Origin: CALGLS01 sp047626155
Lineage (GTDB): Bacteria > Bacteroidota > Bacteroidia > Chitinophagales > Saprospiraceae
Length of the DNA stretch: 64,000 nt
Reading direction: 5' to 3'
Assembly (NCBI GenBank): GCA_047626155.1
Contig: JBLHRR010000007.1
Coordinates: forward strand, 1-64,000
Part shown: piece after piece, positions 18,760 through 28,470 of the stretch
Position numbering within the stretch: position 1 is the first letter of the stretch
How the letters are laid out: each line of letters opens with the position of its first letter
Made by a program: the position numbers and the translations under genes
The notes under the pieces: generated by a model
The model's input: only the letters and a program-made list of their open reading frames with translations
Databases searched by the model: none
What the model was told of the DNA's origin: nothing

Positions 18760-19833
18760 TCAATGTCCATAATCCATATGGTCTACTTTTCCAGCCATCA
18801 TTCTCTTTTGGAAAATAGCGTAAATAACTAAAAGAATTAATCCAACAATCACCCAATTAAAAGCAACTGATAATCCATAGGATGTAGTAGCAGTGTTGTA
18901 AATTGTTAAGGGTCCATGGACCGAATTTGTCGAAGGCAAAATGACAGGGAATAAGGAAGCCAATGAAGAAGTTATGCCGCCAAGTATCAACAAGGTAGAA
19001 AGTAGAAAAGGATAGAAATCGTTCTTTATCTTTTTGATAAAAAATAAACCAATAATTCCTGCGAAATAGAGCAGTGGGAAAATTATTAAATAAGGTTTGT
19101 TTATAAAATTATTAAGTGCTTCTGGGTTGATGCTTTGCCAGACAGACAAAGAAAGAATAGTTAAAGCCGATAGCGCAATGTTTAGCTTAAAGATAATCGA
19201 CTTGAGCTTTTGATTAATAGAAGAATTGGTTTTTAAAATGATCCAATTGGCGCCGTGAATTGCTAAGGTCACTACTGCAATCAAACCAATAATAATGGTA
19301 AACCAATCAATCACACCAGGTGTTTCGCTGAGGGGGCTAAAACTACTGTCCCATAAGGGTAAGAAAAAATAATGGCCTTCATAAAGGGATACGCCATCCT
19401 CCACGCCACCTAAGTTGACTCCTCTTACAATATTGCCCAGCGCAATTCCAAAAAATAAAGCCAACAACAAACTAGAAACACCAAAGGAAGTATCCCAGAT
19501 GTCTTTCCACATTTGGGATTTAAACTGACTTCTAAATTCCAAACCAATGGCTCTGAACATAATGAGCCAGAGCACGATGATTAGTGGCAAATAAAAACCA
19601 CTAAATACAGAGGCATAGAAAGTAGGGAAAGCCATAAAGAGCATTCCACCTCCGGCAACCAACCAAACTTCATTGGAGTCCCAAAACAATCCAGCTGACT
19701 TCGCAATTACTTCTTTGTCTTTTTCTGTTTTTGCAAAAAACAAATGAATAATTCCTGCGCCAAAATCATAACCATCCAAAATGAAAAACATCGCTAAAAC
19801 AACAGCGATGATGCCGTACCAAAATATTTCCAT
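18760..19833 (-). CDS. cydB: Cytochrome bd ubiquinol oxidase subunit II
   Basis: The 357-residue membrane protein opens with the family hallmark FFILDGYDFGAGIIHLFF and contains EVWLVAGGGMLFMAFPTFYA and the end segment SYGLSVAFNWVIVGLILLVIYAIFQ. With CydA it forms the bd-type quinol oxidase, which reduces O2 to water with high affinity and no proton pumping. It follows cydA by 21 bp in one operon. No cydX-like small gene was seen downstream. Confidence 0.96.
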   Translation of the reverse strand: MEIFWYGIIAVVLAMFFILDGYDFGAGIIHLFFAKTEKDKEVIAKSAGLFWDSNEVWLVAGGGMLFMAFPTFYASVFSGFYLPLIIVLWLIMFRAIGLEFRSQFKSQMWKDIWDTSFGVSSLLLALFFGIALGNIVRGVNLGGVEDGVSLYEGHYFFLPLWDSSFSPLSETPGVIDWFTIIIGLIAVVTLAIHGANWIILKTNSSINQKLKSIIFKLNIALSALTILSLSVWQSINPEALNNFINKPYLIIFPLLYFAGIIGLFFIKKIKNDFYPFLLSTLLILGGITSSLASLFPVILPSTNSVHGPLTIYNTATTSYGLSVAFNWVIVGLILLVIYAIFQKRMMAGKVDHMDYGH

Positions 19834-19854
19834 GATTTAATATTTTTAATATTT

Positions 19855-21186
19855 TTAATGTTTTTGAGCTTTTGGTCCTTCGTAAATCGTTTTCCCCACG
19901 AGGATTAAAAACAAGACACCCAGTAAAAAATACAATCCAACAAATCCTAATAAAGTAAACAAGGTATTCCCGGAAGAAACGGTAGGGGAGACGCCTTCCA
20001 CCGTTTTTAATAAACCGTAGACCAAATAAGGTTGTCGTCCCAACTCGGCAACATACCAGCCCGCAATATTAGCGATGTAGGCAAAAGGAGCGAGAAACAT
20101 AATGCTCCAAAGAAGCGGTTTAAAGTTGAATAGTATCCCTCTCCATAAAAAGAAAACGGCCAAACTCATTATTCCAATAAAAATAGTTCCAAGCCCCACC
20201 ATGATATGATAAGAATAATAAAGCCCTGGAATATTTGTCGGTAATTCTTCCTCCGGAAATTTATCCATTCCTAGAATTTGCTTGTTCCAATCCTGGTAGG
20301 TCAAAAAACTAAGAATGTTAGGGACCGCAATTTTATTATCTAATTTCTTCTCCACCATATTGGGTTGTCCGATCAATACAATTTCGGAACCAGCATGTTC
20401 GGTTTCGAAGATTCCTTCCATGGCTGCAAAAGAGGCGGGTTGATACTTTGCTACATTTTTAGCATTCCAATCTCCTGTCGGAAAAGCAACTAGCAAACTG
20501 GAGACGAGCCCGAATAAAACACCCGTTTTTAAAAACAACTTTCCAAATTCCACATTCGATTTTCCCAAAATATAAAAAGCGCCAATACTAGCGACCACAA
20601 AAGAAGAGGTCACAAGTGAAGCCATTTGGTTATGTAAAAAGGCTGGAAGGAGCCAGGGGTTGCTAAATAGCGCAGAAAAGTTTTCAAGGACATATTTCCC
20701 GTTCTCCAATATTTCATAACCTACCGGATGTTGCATCCAAGCATTGGTGGCCAGAATAAAATAACCACTTGCCCAGGAACCAATGAACACTAAAAGCGCA
20801 GTGATAAAATGCATTCTTTGGCTCATCAGTTTCTCACCAAAAATAAACAAGACCAAAAAAGAAGATTCTAAGAAGAAGGAAAACAATCCTTCCATGGCCA
20901 GGGTCTGCCCAATAATACCTCCGGTGAGTTCTGAGAATTTTGCCCAATTGGTTCCAAACTGAAATTCCATAGGAATCCCAGTAATGACGCCCATCGTAAA
21001 ATTCACGGCAAATATCTTCATGAAAAATTTCGCCGCATCATTGTATTTTTCAATCTGAGTACGAAGAAATTTCCATTTGAAAAATACTATTATCAACGAA
21101 AGGCCCATCGTCAACTGAGGAAATATATAGTGAAAGGTGATAGTAAATGCAAATTGCAATCTATCATATAAAATCATGTCTTCCAT
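19855..21186 (-). CDS. cydA: Cytochrome bd ubiquinol oxidase subunit I
   Basis: This 443-residue protein carries the heme-binding region FTITFHYIFPQLTMG near the N-terminus. Other conserved parts are GIPMEFQFGTNWAKFS (with the heme glutamate), the family segment FASYANI-like FAYIANIAGWYVAELGRQPYLVYG, and a short Q loop. The usual GRQPW is GRQPY here, as seen in some family members. The start could be Met1 or Met4 (MILYDRLQFAF); Met4 agrees better with typical starts. It is first in the cydAB operon and implies life under low or fluctuating oxygen. Confidence 0.96.
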   Translation of the reverse strand: MEDMILYDRLQFAFTITFHYIFPQLTMGLSLIIVFFKWKFLRTQIEKYNDAAKFFMKIFAVNFTMGVITGIPMEFQFGTNWAKFSELTGGIIGQTLAMEGLFSFFLESSFLVLFIFGEKLMSQRMHFITALLVFIGSWASGYFILATNAWMQHPVGYEILENGKYVLENFSALFSNPWLLPAFLHNQMASLVTSSFVVASIGAFYILGKSNVEFGKLFLKTGVLFGLVSSLLVAFPTGDWNAKNVAKYQPASFAAMEGIFETEHAGSEIVLIGQPNMVEKKLDNKIAVPNILSFLTYQDWNKQILGMDKFPEEELPTNIPGLYYSYHIMVGLGTIFIGIMSLAVFFLWRGILFNFKPLLWSIMFLAPFAYIANIAGWYVAELGRQPYLVYGLLKTVEGVSPTVSSGNTLFTLLGFVGLYFLLGVLFLILVGKTIYEGPKAQKH

Positions 21187-21363
21187 GTTGTAAAGTTTGT
21201 TTTCATTAAAAAGGAATCCCGATTGTTATTTCTAAAGACAAGATGTAGAAGTGTTTTTTGCCAATGAAAAAGTAGGTTGCCAAAGGCCTCTCGTAAGTTT
21301 TAAGTTTAAAAAATAAGATTTACACAAACCGAAAGTTCCCGCAAAAAGAGAACAAGCCCAAGC

Positions 21364-21723
21364 TCATTCCACGTACCCCTGCCGCACCACCAAAAAATAA
21401 TACCCTTCCCCCAAATCCAAATACCCCTGATCATAACAATAGTGATACGTCTTCCCTGCCTTCGTCGAATAGACATTAGTAAAGTAGCTAAATTTAAAAC
21501 CCCGCTCCAATAATTTATCCCGATGCAACTTCAATTTTCCTGTCGGATTCAGCTCAGCCAGTATCCGTCTATTCTTCCGAAGGATGTTATTGATGTTGCG
21601 AATAAAGTTAGTGCTATCGCTGTTCAATTTGTTGTTGTAAGTATTCCGACAATGATCAGAACAGAATTTTTTATCCGCTCTTCCGACAAAGTCATCATCG
21701 CATTCTACGCATTTTTTTTTCAT
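21364..21723 (-). CDS. Small protein with N-terminal zinc ribbon (hypothetical)
   Basis: The 119-residue protein starts with a four-cysteine zinc-ribbon pattern, CVECDDDFVGRADKKFCSDHC, and continues with a basic helical region (residues 25-75) and a conserved-looking end KAGKTYHYCYDQGYLDLGEGYYFLVVRQ. I recognise this as a conserved Bacteroidota hypothetical type but cannot assign a function. A nucleic-acid role is possible from the basic character and zinc ribbon. It is monocistronic and 177 bp from cydA. Confidence 0.75.
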   Translation of the reverse strand: MKKKCVECDDDFVGRADKKFCSDHCRNTYNNKLNSDSTNFIRNINNILRKNRRILAELNPTGKLKLHRDKLLERGFKFSYFTNVYSTKAGKTYHYCYDQGYLDLGEGYYFLVVRQGYVE

Positions 21724-22023
21724 AATTCAATTTTTCTTCAATTATCCCTTGTTTTTCTGATTTCGTATAAGTAGCTGTTAATCAGAAGTATAAAGATTTA
21801 CCATTCACTTGTAATTGCTTACAAACGACTACAAACGAAAGTACCTGTTTATGTACCGAATACCAAACCCAAAGCCCCTTTTCTTTGCAGCATATTCTTT
21901 TACTCACATCAGAGTCTGTCAGTCATTATTACAAATAGGTTCGTATTAAGCGAGTTAAGAACTAAGGACGATCAACCAATAACAGGTTAAACATTTATTA
22001 TTAATCAATTAAATCATTCAAAA
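21724..22023. other. 300-bp divergent intergenic region upstream of ssb
   Basis: This lies between the zinc-ribbon gene (minus) and ssb (plus). It contains a short direct repeat TACAAACGA at about 21820-21840. No clear TAnnTTTG box, tRNA or small gene was seen. Confidence 0.5.
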
Positions 22024-22368
22024 ATGACATCATTAAGAAACAGCGTAAAACTCATCGGACACCTTGGAGCAGATCCAGAAATGAAAAGATTTGACGGCGG
22101 AAAAATTCTCGCAAACCTAAGCCTTGCGACCAGCGAAAATTATAAAAACGCAAAAGGAGAGAAGGTCACCACTACCCAATGGCATAAATTAAAAGTATGG
22201 GGGAAAACAGCAGAGTTCCTAGAAAAGTACACTCGCAAAGGTTCTGAGATTGCCATAGAAGGAAAACTCGAATACCGAAACTACGAAGACAAGGACAAGA
22301 TCACACGCTACGTTACCGAAATCAAAGTCAACGAAGTATTATTAATTTCAAAAACGAATGCCGCTTAG
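22024..22368 (+). CDS. ssb: Short single-stranded DNA-binding protein
   Basis: The 114-residue protein is an OB-fold SSB: NSVKLIGHLGADPEMKRF, ANLSLATSENYKN, TQWHKLKVWGKTAEFLEKYTRKGS and IEGKLEYRNYEDKDKITRYVTEI. It ends ISKTNAA and lacks the acidic C-terminal tip (DDDIPF type) that recruits repair and replication partners in canonical SSB. This suggests a secondary SSB used in competence, recombination or stress rather than the main replicative one. It is a single gene followed by a bidirectional terminator. Confidence 0.93.
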   Translation: MTSLRNSVKLIGHLGADPEMKRFDGGKILANLSLATSENYKNAKGEKVTTTQWHKLKVWGKTAEFLEKYTRKGSEIAIEGKLEYRNYEDKDKITRYVTEIKVNEVLLISKTNAA

Positions 22369-22524
22369 GGATTAAGTGGATTTAATAACTTCTTCGTAGT
22401 GCATACGAAAAAACCATTCGCTAACAGCTTCATTACTGTAACGGCAATTACTTTCCCATTGCATGATTGTATTGTTTCCAGCCGACATCGACGAGCCTTC
22501 GTCCTTGTCGGTTCTTTTAACATT

Positions 22525-22564
22525 AAAAAAGCCCTTCCGAGTGAAAACTCAGAAGGGCTTTTTT
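22525..22564. terminator. Bidirectional terminator between ssb and the SprB/T9SS-B gene
   Basis: AAAAAAGCCCTTC (22525-22537) pairs with GAAGGGCTTTTTT (22552-22564). An inner GAG/CTC pair adds to the stem. A-run and T-run on both sides let it serve both convergent genes. Confidence 0.93.
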
Positions 22565-22584
22565 ATTATAACAAAAAAGCTACA

Positions 22585-25500
22585 TTAACGCACCAAGGCA
22601 ATATCCCCTCGATACAACAAGACCCTTCCATCCACAAAAACAACTTCGGCAATGAAGGCATAGATGCCGCTATTCATCGTTTTCCCATTCAGACGACCAT
22701 CCCATCCATCCTGCGAGTTTTGACTATAGGTAAAATCGACCGTTTGATAAACCTGCTCTCCCCAACGATCAAAAATTCGGAAATAATTAACCTGCTCTAC
22801 ACCCACACCAGTATATACTCGAAGGATGTCGTTGACGCCATCACCATTTGGAGAAAAGGCATTCGGGATAAATATATTTCTATTTCGATCAATTTCCACA
22901 ACGATCTCAGCACTACCGACACAACCATTGGTATCAATAACCGTGATCTCGTAGGTAGTGGTCTCTAAAGGAGAAACCCATGGACTCATACATAGTGTAT
23001 CGTTAATACCAGCTAGACTATCACAATTCAAATCCTCCAAAGGATCCCAAAGGATGGTGTCAATCGGAATATCAATGACAGAAATTGTAGGTTTTAATTC
23101 AACACTGCTCCCCAATTCTAATTCTATAATATTATTTATATCATCGTCATTGTCATAAAGAAGAACCGTAACCGGGTCAGGCTGACCAACATTAATGGTG
23201 TATTCCGTAGAACAGCCCAAGCTATCAAAAATCTGAACAGTATGCTCTCCGGCAAGGATAGGAATAGAAGCGTTTGGAAATTGTGGTGGCCCAAAATCAA
23301 CAGAGAAAGTATAGGAAAGACTTGATCCACCTGTAGGAGCTTCTATCGTAACAACCGTCTGGTCGCCATTACAAAGCGGCTCCGCAGGGTCGGGGATAAC
23401 AGCCGAAATCGGATCCGGTTCATTCAAAGTTTGGCTCAGGTTATCTGAACATCCATTTACATCAGTAATGGTTACATTATAAGTACCTGAACTTAGGCCT
23501 GAAGCCAAAGGGTTACTGTCTCCTGTATTAGGGGACCAACTGTAAGTCGTATTTCCAGGTGTCCCTCCTGTAGAAGCAACCTCTATCTGTCCATCTTCTC
23601 CTTCAAAACAAGTAGGATCAACGAAATTACTTAAAATGGCTACGAATGGATCTGGTTGGCCAATATTGATACTTATTGGTGTATTACAACCATTAGCATC
23701 CGTTGCAGTTACAATATAAGTACCTGCTGGAACACCACTAACTGTAGAACCAGAAGTAACGGGATTCCCCCATTCATAGGTATAGCTGGGGGTTCCTCCT
23801 GATGCCATCACGGTAGCAGCACCATCAGATTCTCCAAAACAACTGACTTTAGTAGTTTGGACTCCGTCATTGAGAACATCAAAAATCAGAGGTTCAGGTG
23901 CCCCAATATCAAAGAAGGCCGTATCAGAAGGACAGAGATTATCTGATACAATAACGAATTGTTCACCTTGGCACAATGCCATTGCGGTACTTTGAGCGAT
24001 TCCTACGAAAATTTCGCCCGAAGACCAAGAAAAGGCATACATGTTATTTGTACCTGTTCCACCAGATGCGAATGCTTGGATTGAACCGTCGCAAGGTACA
24101 CCTTCAAAACAACTCACTGGGCTAACCCCGGCGATCTCTAGATCAATATTTATAGAAGGAGGGCAGGGGATGAAGGTGTCTATAACAATAGTATCGCATC
24201 CATTGAAGTCGGTGATCGTCACGGAATATCGATTGTCTGCTCCACATTCCAAACTAGCAGCTACCGGGAAAGTATTACCATCAAACCACTCAATTTTGTA
24301 TGGTTCAGTCCCGCCAGTTAGAATCACTTGAATAGAACCACTGCTAAACGTCGGACAGGCAGGTTCTGTAATAATCAATTGATCAACAATAAGCTGAGCA
24401 GGCGCATAAAGCGAAGCCGTATCCACCACACTACAACCAACATCATCGGTAACGGTAACAATATATTCACCAGAGGTCAGCATTGTTGCTGTTGCTGTAT
24501 TTTGATTGTTAGAATCATTCCATAAATAAGAAGAAATAGCTGTACCTCCAGGGCCGGCTACAGCATTGGCAGTAAGAGATCCCGTCATTTGATTAGGGCA
24601 ACTGACACTTACAGAATCAAAAGATTGTATGATAGGTAGTGTTGGTTCAGTTATAGTGAAATTTTGAACAATAGCACAATTGTTTATGTCTGTAACTCCC
24701 ACGGAAATAGGACCTGCTGGCAAATTGCTCACGCCAGGTGTTGTCTCACCATTACTCCATAGATACATAAACGGGCCATTTGTACCAGTTGCGGTAACAG
24801 ATATGGAGCCGGTAGTAATACCTGTACAAGTAATGTCTTGTTGGCTATCTACTGTTAATTCCAGCATCGGAGCGATTAATGATTGTGCAGAGCTAAGCAC
24901 ACAACCTAAGCCGTCAGTAACTGTTACGCTGTAGTTGCCTGGGGGAAGTGGACTAATTGTACCATCTCCAGGTGCACCCCCCGGTACAGACCAGATGATA
25001 TCATATGGCGCAACTCCATTGGCAAAAGCCACGGTCACACTTCCATCAGAGGTATTGACACAAGCTGGATTAGTAAAGGAAGTTTGTACAGATAATGGGG
25101 CAAGGTTCGGAATGACAACAGAACCGATTACTGTTTCATTCGCTGCATCGGTAACGACTACATTATAAGTGCCCGGCGGCAAACCTCCTACAATTCCATC
25201 TGGAATATTAGCATTTCCTGAGTTGCCAGGGTTGCCTTGTTGAGACCAGGTCAGGCTGTATGGTGCAGTTCCTCCAGTAGGCGAAACCGTAAAAGATCCA
25301 TCCGTATTTCCTATTTCAGAAGTACAGACGCCAAAGTCTAATGTGAAAGCATTGTTTCCAATGGTGACTGAGCCATCCGTTAAGGTGTATCCAAGGGGAC
25401 CATTTACATCTGATACTTCTATTGGTGTGCCCGGTGGAACTGTTCCTGTAAAATTAACATCAGAGCTGGTTCCGGTTGCACCTATAGCGGTAAAACAAAT

Positions 25501-26688
25501 CTCGTATAAAATATTATCACCGATCAATGTCGATCCAAAAAGAATGTCATCAGAGAACCAAGAAACAATGATCTGTCCAGCTGATGGTGTAGAAGAAGAC
25601 AAAGTCGGAGGAATGTTTACAGGATTAACGCTGCCGAAAGCTAAGACAGCTGGATCATATTCGATGATGTATTGAAAGCTAAATAAATCCGTAAATCCCA
25701 TAGAGGAAGAAACAGGAACACAAATGTTAGAACCTGAACTTGTGACAACATCTCCCATCGTAGAATTAAACACAATACAGTTACTCATGTCTACTTGGAA
25801 AGAAGCGGAACAACTTCTGCCATCTTCGATAACTACATTGTAAATACCGGGTTGAGGTATTGAAAAAGCTACCGTTTCGCCATGAGAAATATTTGAAGGA
25901 CTAGGAGTTGTCCCAACAACCGTTGGGTCAGAAGCTAGGCTTATTTCTATATTCGTATAAATAGCCGAATTGTCAAATTCTGGTAGCCCACCCTGAGCTA
26001 CAAAAGAACCAGAACAAGGGCCTGAGGCAGAAGTATTAATGTTGGTGCCTTCTACTTCATTTAGAAAAACGATACGGAAAGCATCAGTAATATTTACATT
26101 AATACAAGGTCCGGCAGGGCCACCTATTCCATCCGTTTCGTAGATACCATTAGCCCAGTCATCAATAGTCGTTGGCGCAAAAAACAATTCGATAGGGGCG
26201 CCACCATTAAGTAAATTTTGAAGTGCACCCATGTTCTGTATAACGGCATTTCCATTAATATCAACCAACGGGGACGTTATAATATAAGGATCTCCATTTG
26301 CTGTAGTAGGGTCAACAGAAATACAAGGGTCGGAAACCATTGTTGCAAAATCAGGCCCGCTCTCTGTCGGAGTACAGGTATAAAAATGATAAGCAATTCC
26401 TGGAAGGGAAGCAGCATCCGGATCACCAAAAGTTTGCCCTCCCAGATGAGTAATGTTCAAAATGTCATTAAAGCAAAGGAACTCTACATCATTGGACTGA
26501 GCAGTAGGATCAAGGGCCTGAGTAGTTGTACCCGCAAAGGCACTAACACCAGCCGGGCATACCATAGAGTTGGCTCCAGTTAAAGAAGGTACGGGTGTTT
26601 CTACTTGAACCGTTTTTGGCATTTGAGAAAAAGCTTCTGAAAAAAAGCAAATTGTAAGTAGAACCGGGATTAATAGACGTTTAGTCAT
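22585..26688 (-). CDS. Secreted SprB-repeat protein with cohesin-like domain and T9SS type B (gliding-motility) C-terminal domain
   Basis: A signal peptide (residues 1-21) begins this 1367-residue protein. A region of about 50-300 follows that is common to large Saprospiria surface proteins. A cohesin-like beta-sandwich comes next (about 306-447: CVPVSSSMGFTDLFSFQYIIEYDPAVLAF style). The middle has about ten SprB-type repeats (YxWSNG...AGxYxVTVTDxNGC). The C-terminus (about 1270-1367) is the CHU_C/gliding-motility domain with IFIPNAFSPNGDGVND and FDRWGEQVYQ, a type B T9SS signal. Such proteins are exported by T9SS and stay on the surface or assemble into gliding or adhesion structures; the partner is unknown. 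It appears monocistronic. Confidence 0.93.
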   Translation of the reverse strand: MTKRLLIPVLLTICFFSEAFSQMPKTVQVETPVPSLTGANSMVCPAGVSAFAGTTTQALDPTAQSNDVEFLCFNDILNITHLGGQTFGDPDAASLPGIAYHFYTCTPTESGPDFATMVSDPCISVDPTTANGDPYIITSPLVDINGNAVIQNMGALQNLLNGGAPIELFFAPTTIDDWANGIYETDGIGGPAGPCINVNITDAFRIVFLNEVEGTNINTSASGPCSGSFVAQGGLPEFDNSAIYTNIEISLASDPTVVGTTPSPSNISHGETVAFSIPQPGIYNVVIEDGRSCSASFQVDMSNCIVFNSTMGDVVTSSGSNICVPVSSSMGFTDLFSFQYIIEYDPAVLAFGSVNPVNIPPTLSSSTPSAGQIIVSWFSDDILFGSTLIGDNILYEICFTAIGATGTSSDVNFTGTVPPGTPIEVSDVNGPLGYTLTDGSVTIGNNAFTLDFGVCTSEIGNTDGSFTVSPTGGTAPYSLTWSQQGNPGNSGNANIPDGIVGGLPPGTYNVVVTDAANETVIGSVVIPNLAPLSVQTSFTNPACVNTSDGSVTVAFANGVAPYDIIWSVPGGAPGDGTISPLPPGNYSVTVTDGLGCVLSSAQSLIAPMLELTVDSQQDITCTGITTGSISVTATGTNGPFMYLWSNGETTPGVSNLPAGPISVGVTDINNCAIVQNFTITEPTLPIIQSFDSVSVSCPNQMTGSLTANAVAGPGGTAISSYLWNDSNNQNTATATMLTSGEYIVTVTDDVGCSVVDTASLYAPAQLIVDQLIITEPACPTFSSGSIQVILTGGTEPYKIEWFDGNTFPVAASLECGADNRYSVTITDFNGCDTIVIDTFIPCPPSINIDLEIAGVSPVSCFEGVPCDGSIQAFASGGTGTNNMYAFSWSSGEIFVGIAQSTAMALCQGEQFVIVSDNLCPSDTAFFDIGAPEPLIFDVLNDGVQTTKVSCFGESDGAATVMASGGTPSYTYEWGNPVTSGSTVSGVPAGTYIVTATDANGCNTPISINIGQPDPFVAILSNFVDPTCFEGEDGQIEVASTGGTPGNTTYSWSPNTGDSNPLASGLSSGTYNVTITDVNGCSDNLSQTLNEPDPISAVIPDPAEPLCNGDQTVVTIEAPTGGSSLSYTFSVDFGPPQFPNASIPILAGEHTVQIFDSLGCSTEYTINVGQPDPVTVLLYDNDDDINNIIELELGSSVELKPTISVIDIPIDTILWDPLEDLNCDSLAGINDTLCMSPWVSPLETTTYEITVIDTNGCVGSAEIVVEIDRNRNIFIPNAFSPNGDGVNDILRVYTGVGVEQVNYFRIFDRWGEQVYQTVDFTYSQNSQDGWDGRLNGKTMNSGIYAFIAEVVFVDGRVLLYRGDIALVR

Positions 26689-27098
26689 TTTTTATGCTTG
26701 TTTTATTTTTGGATTTTGTGGGCACAATGAAGCTGATACCACAAAGCAAAGCGATTATGTCGAGATCAGAATTAAAAGATATTCTATTCATCGTTTATAC
26801 TATGATGGAGAAAACCCTTTCTAGCCCGCAAAAATAGAGATAGCGAACGAATTTTAAGCTATGCATTCCTGGTCATTTTACTACTTTTGGTCAAAATTGG
26901 CCATTTTGTGGCCTTTTATTGATCCGGAGTCTCTTAACATGAAAACATTAAAGTAAATAACCATGCATACTTTGTACCAATGCTTAGCATTGACGATCAA
27001 AGGCTTACTTTTAGTATTTTGCTTTGGCGAAAAAAGAAATCTTGTCTAAAGTTAGCGGAATTGGGTTTGACTAATTAGTTGATCGGTGAATTAACCAT
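26689..27098. other. 410-bp intergenic region, nothing recognised
   Basis: This is AT-rich DNA upstream of the SprB/T9SS-B gene and downstream of hutI. No open frame of note, tRNA, strong hairpin or clear promoter box was found. Confidence 0.5.
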
Positions 27099-28334
27099 TT
27101 AACGAAACACCCGCTCCACCAAATCACTTCCAAAGGCGTACGGCAAATAAACTATAGAGGGGATACGCTTAGTCATAAAAACGCTGCCTACTTTTCCACG
27201 CCCAATACTGCCAAACTCTGATTGTGCCTCTAAGGCGACAGCTCCATTGAAGGTAGCAGCATTAATGGCTTCTTCCGGAGTCATTTTCATTTTGATACAA
27301 GCCAGCGAAACCACAAAAGACATACGCCCCGATGGAGTAGAACCGGGGTTGAAATCGGTAGCCAAAGCTACTGGTAAACCGGCATCAATCATTTTACGAG
27401 CAGGTGGGTAATGGTCATTCAAAAAGAAAGGCGCTGAAGGCAATAGGGTAGCCATGGTATCAGACTGGAGTAAGGCCGCAATCTCTTCATCATTGACTAC
27501 TTCGAGATGATCTACGGATATCGCCTTATGCTTGATGGCAGCTTGTATACCGCCCATACAGTTGAACTGATTGGTATGAACTTTTGGCTTCAATCCATAA
27601 CGCGCTCCCGCCTCCATGATGCGTTCACTATCGGCTACGGTGAAGAATCCTTTTTCACAAAAAACGTCAATATATTCTGCCAGTCCTTCATCTGCGGCTT
27701 GCGGAATCATGTTGTTACAAACGATATCCAGAAAGGCAGTTCTGTCTTCCTTGTATTTCAGTGGTAAGGCATGAGCCGCCAGTAAAGTGGACTTAATTCT
27801 AATCTTAGTATGTTTTTTTAATTCTCGGATAACGCGCAGCATTTTAAGCTCGTTTTCCAGATCTAGGCCATAGCCACTTTTGATTTCTAATAAACCAGTT
27901 CCGTATTGGGTAACCTCTTCTAATCGTTCTAAAGCACTCTCTAACAATGCTTCTTCGGATGTTTCGCCGAGCCGTCTAGCAGAGTTTAAAATCCCGCCAC
28001 CATTTGCAGCAATTTCCGTATAACTCATGCCATTGATTCGTTGGGCAAATTCCCCTTCTCGACTAGCGGCAAATACCAAATGACTGTGAGAGTCACACCA
28101 AGTCGGGAAAACCATTCGCCCCTTCGCCTCAACAACTTCATCAGCTCCTTCCGGGCAGCTGTCCATCGTCCCGAAATCTATGATGATGCCATTGTCGATG
28201 TACAACCAGGCATTGTCAATGGTAGGTAGCTCTTTCATCGAGGCTCCTTTAATGGCGCCTCTTGTAGCTATATTGTTGGAATCTTCCTCGACTTGAACGA
28301 GGGTTTTTATATTTCTGAAAAGTAGACTGGACAT
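27099..28334 (-). CDS. hutI: Imidazolonepropionase
   Basis: This 411-residue amidohydrolase has the metal-binding DSHSHLVFAA, the substrate region GGGILNSAR, GLLEIKSGYGLD, HTNQF, VDHLE and LATDFNPGSTP, all characteristic of HutI. The enzyme opens the imidazolone ring to formiminoglutamate in histidine degradation. No other hut gene is present in this window, so it is separated from the rest of the pathway. A TAnnTTTG box lies directly upstream on the minus strand. Confidence 0.94.
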   Translation of the reverse strand: MSSLLFRNIKTLVQVEEDSNNIATRGAIKGASMKELPTIDNAWLYIDNGIIIDFGTMDSCPEGADEVVEAKGRMVFPTWCDSHSHLVFAASREGEFAQRINGMSYTEIAANGGGILNSARRLGETSEEALLESALERLEEVTQYGTGLLEIKSGYGLDLENELKMLRVIRELKKHTKIRIKSTLLAAHALPLKYKEDRTAFLDIVCNNMIPQAADEGLAEYIDVFCEKGFFTVADSERIMEAGARYGLKPKVHTNQFNCMGGIQAAIKHKAISVDHLEVVNDEEIAALLQSDTMATLLPSAPFFLNDHYPPARKMIDAGLPVALATDFNPGSTPSGRMSFVVSLACIKMKMTPEEAINAATFNGAVALEAQSEFGSIGRGKVGSVFMTKRIPSIVYLPYAFGSDLVERVFR

Positions 28335-28351
28335 GAATTGGAATTTTGCTA

Positions 28352-28359
28352 CAAAACTA
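28352..28359 (-). promoter_or_regulatory. Bacteroidota -7 box for hutI
   Basis: On the minus strand this reads TAGTTTTG, matching the TAnnTTTG consensus of Bacteroidota promoters, 18 bp upstream of the hutI start codon. No good -33 TTTG box was seen at the usual spacing. Confidence 0.55.
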
Positions 28360-28374
28360 AGGAATTAAACGTAA

Positions 28375-28441
28375 AAAGGTGCATTGTATCGTACCTCTTC
28401 AAAACCAAGAGAGCCGATGCGATGCACCTTTATATATTGTA
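28375..28441. terminator. Long hairpin between hutI and the thioredoxin-SPOR gene
   Basis: AAAGGTGCATTGTATCG (28375-28391) pairs with CGATGCGATGCACCTTT (28425-28441) along 17 positions. The two non-Watson-Crick positions are T-G wobbles on the plus strand and A-C mismatches on the minus strand. An inner CTCTT/AAGAG stem caps it. On the minus strand it is followed by TTTTTAC and lies 30 bp after the stop at 28471, so it can end that gene, although the base pairing favours plus-strand RNA. Confidence 0.65.
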
Positions 28442-28470
28442 AGGTTGATGAGATACCGAAAACCGAATCC

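Noticed and set aside
22399..22968. 189-codon open frame on the plus strand downstream of ssb
   Set aside because: It runs through the bidirectional terminator and overlaps the well-supported T9SS-B protein on the other strand; composition is that of an antisense shadow.
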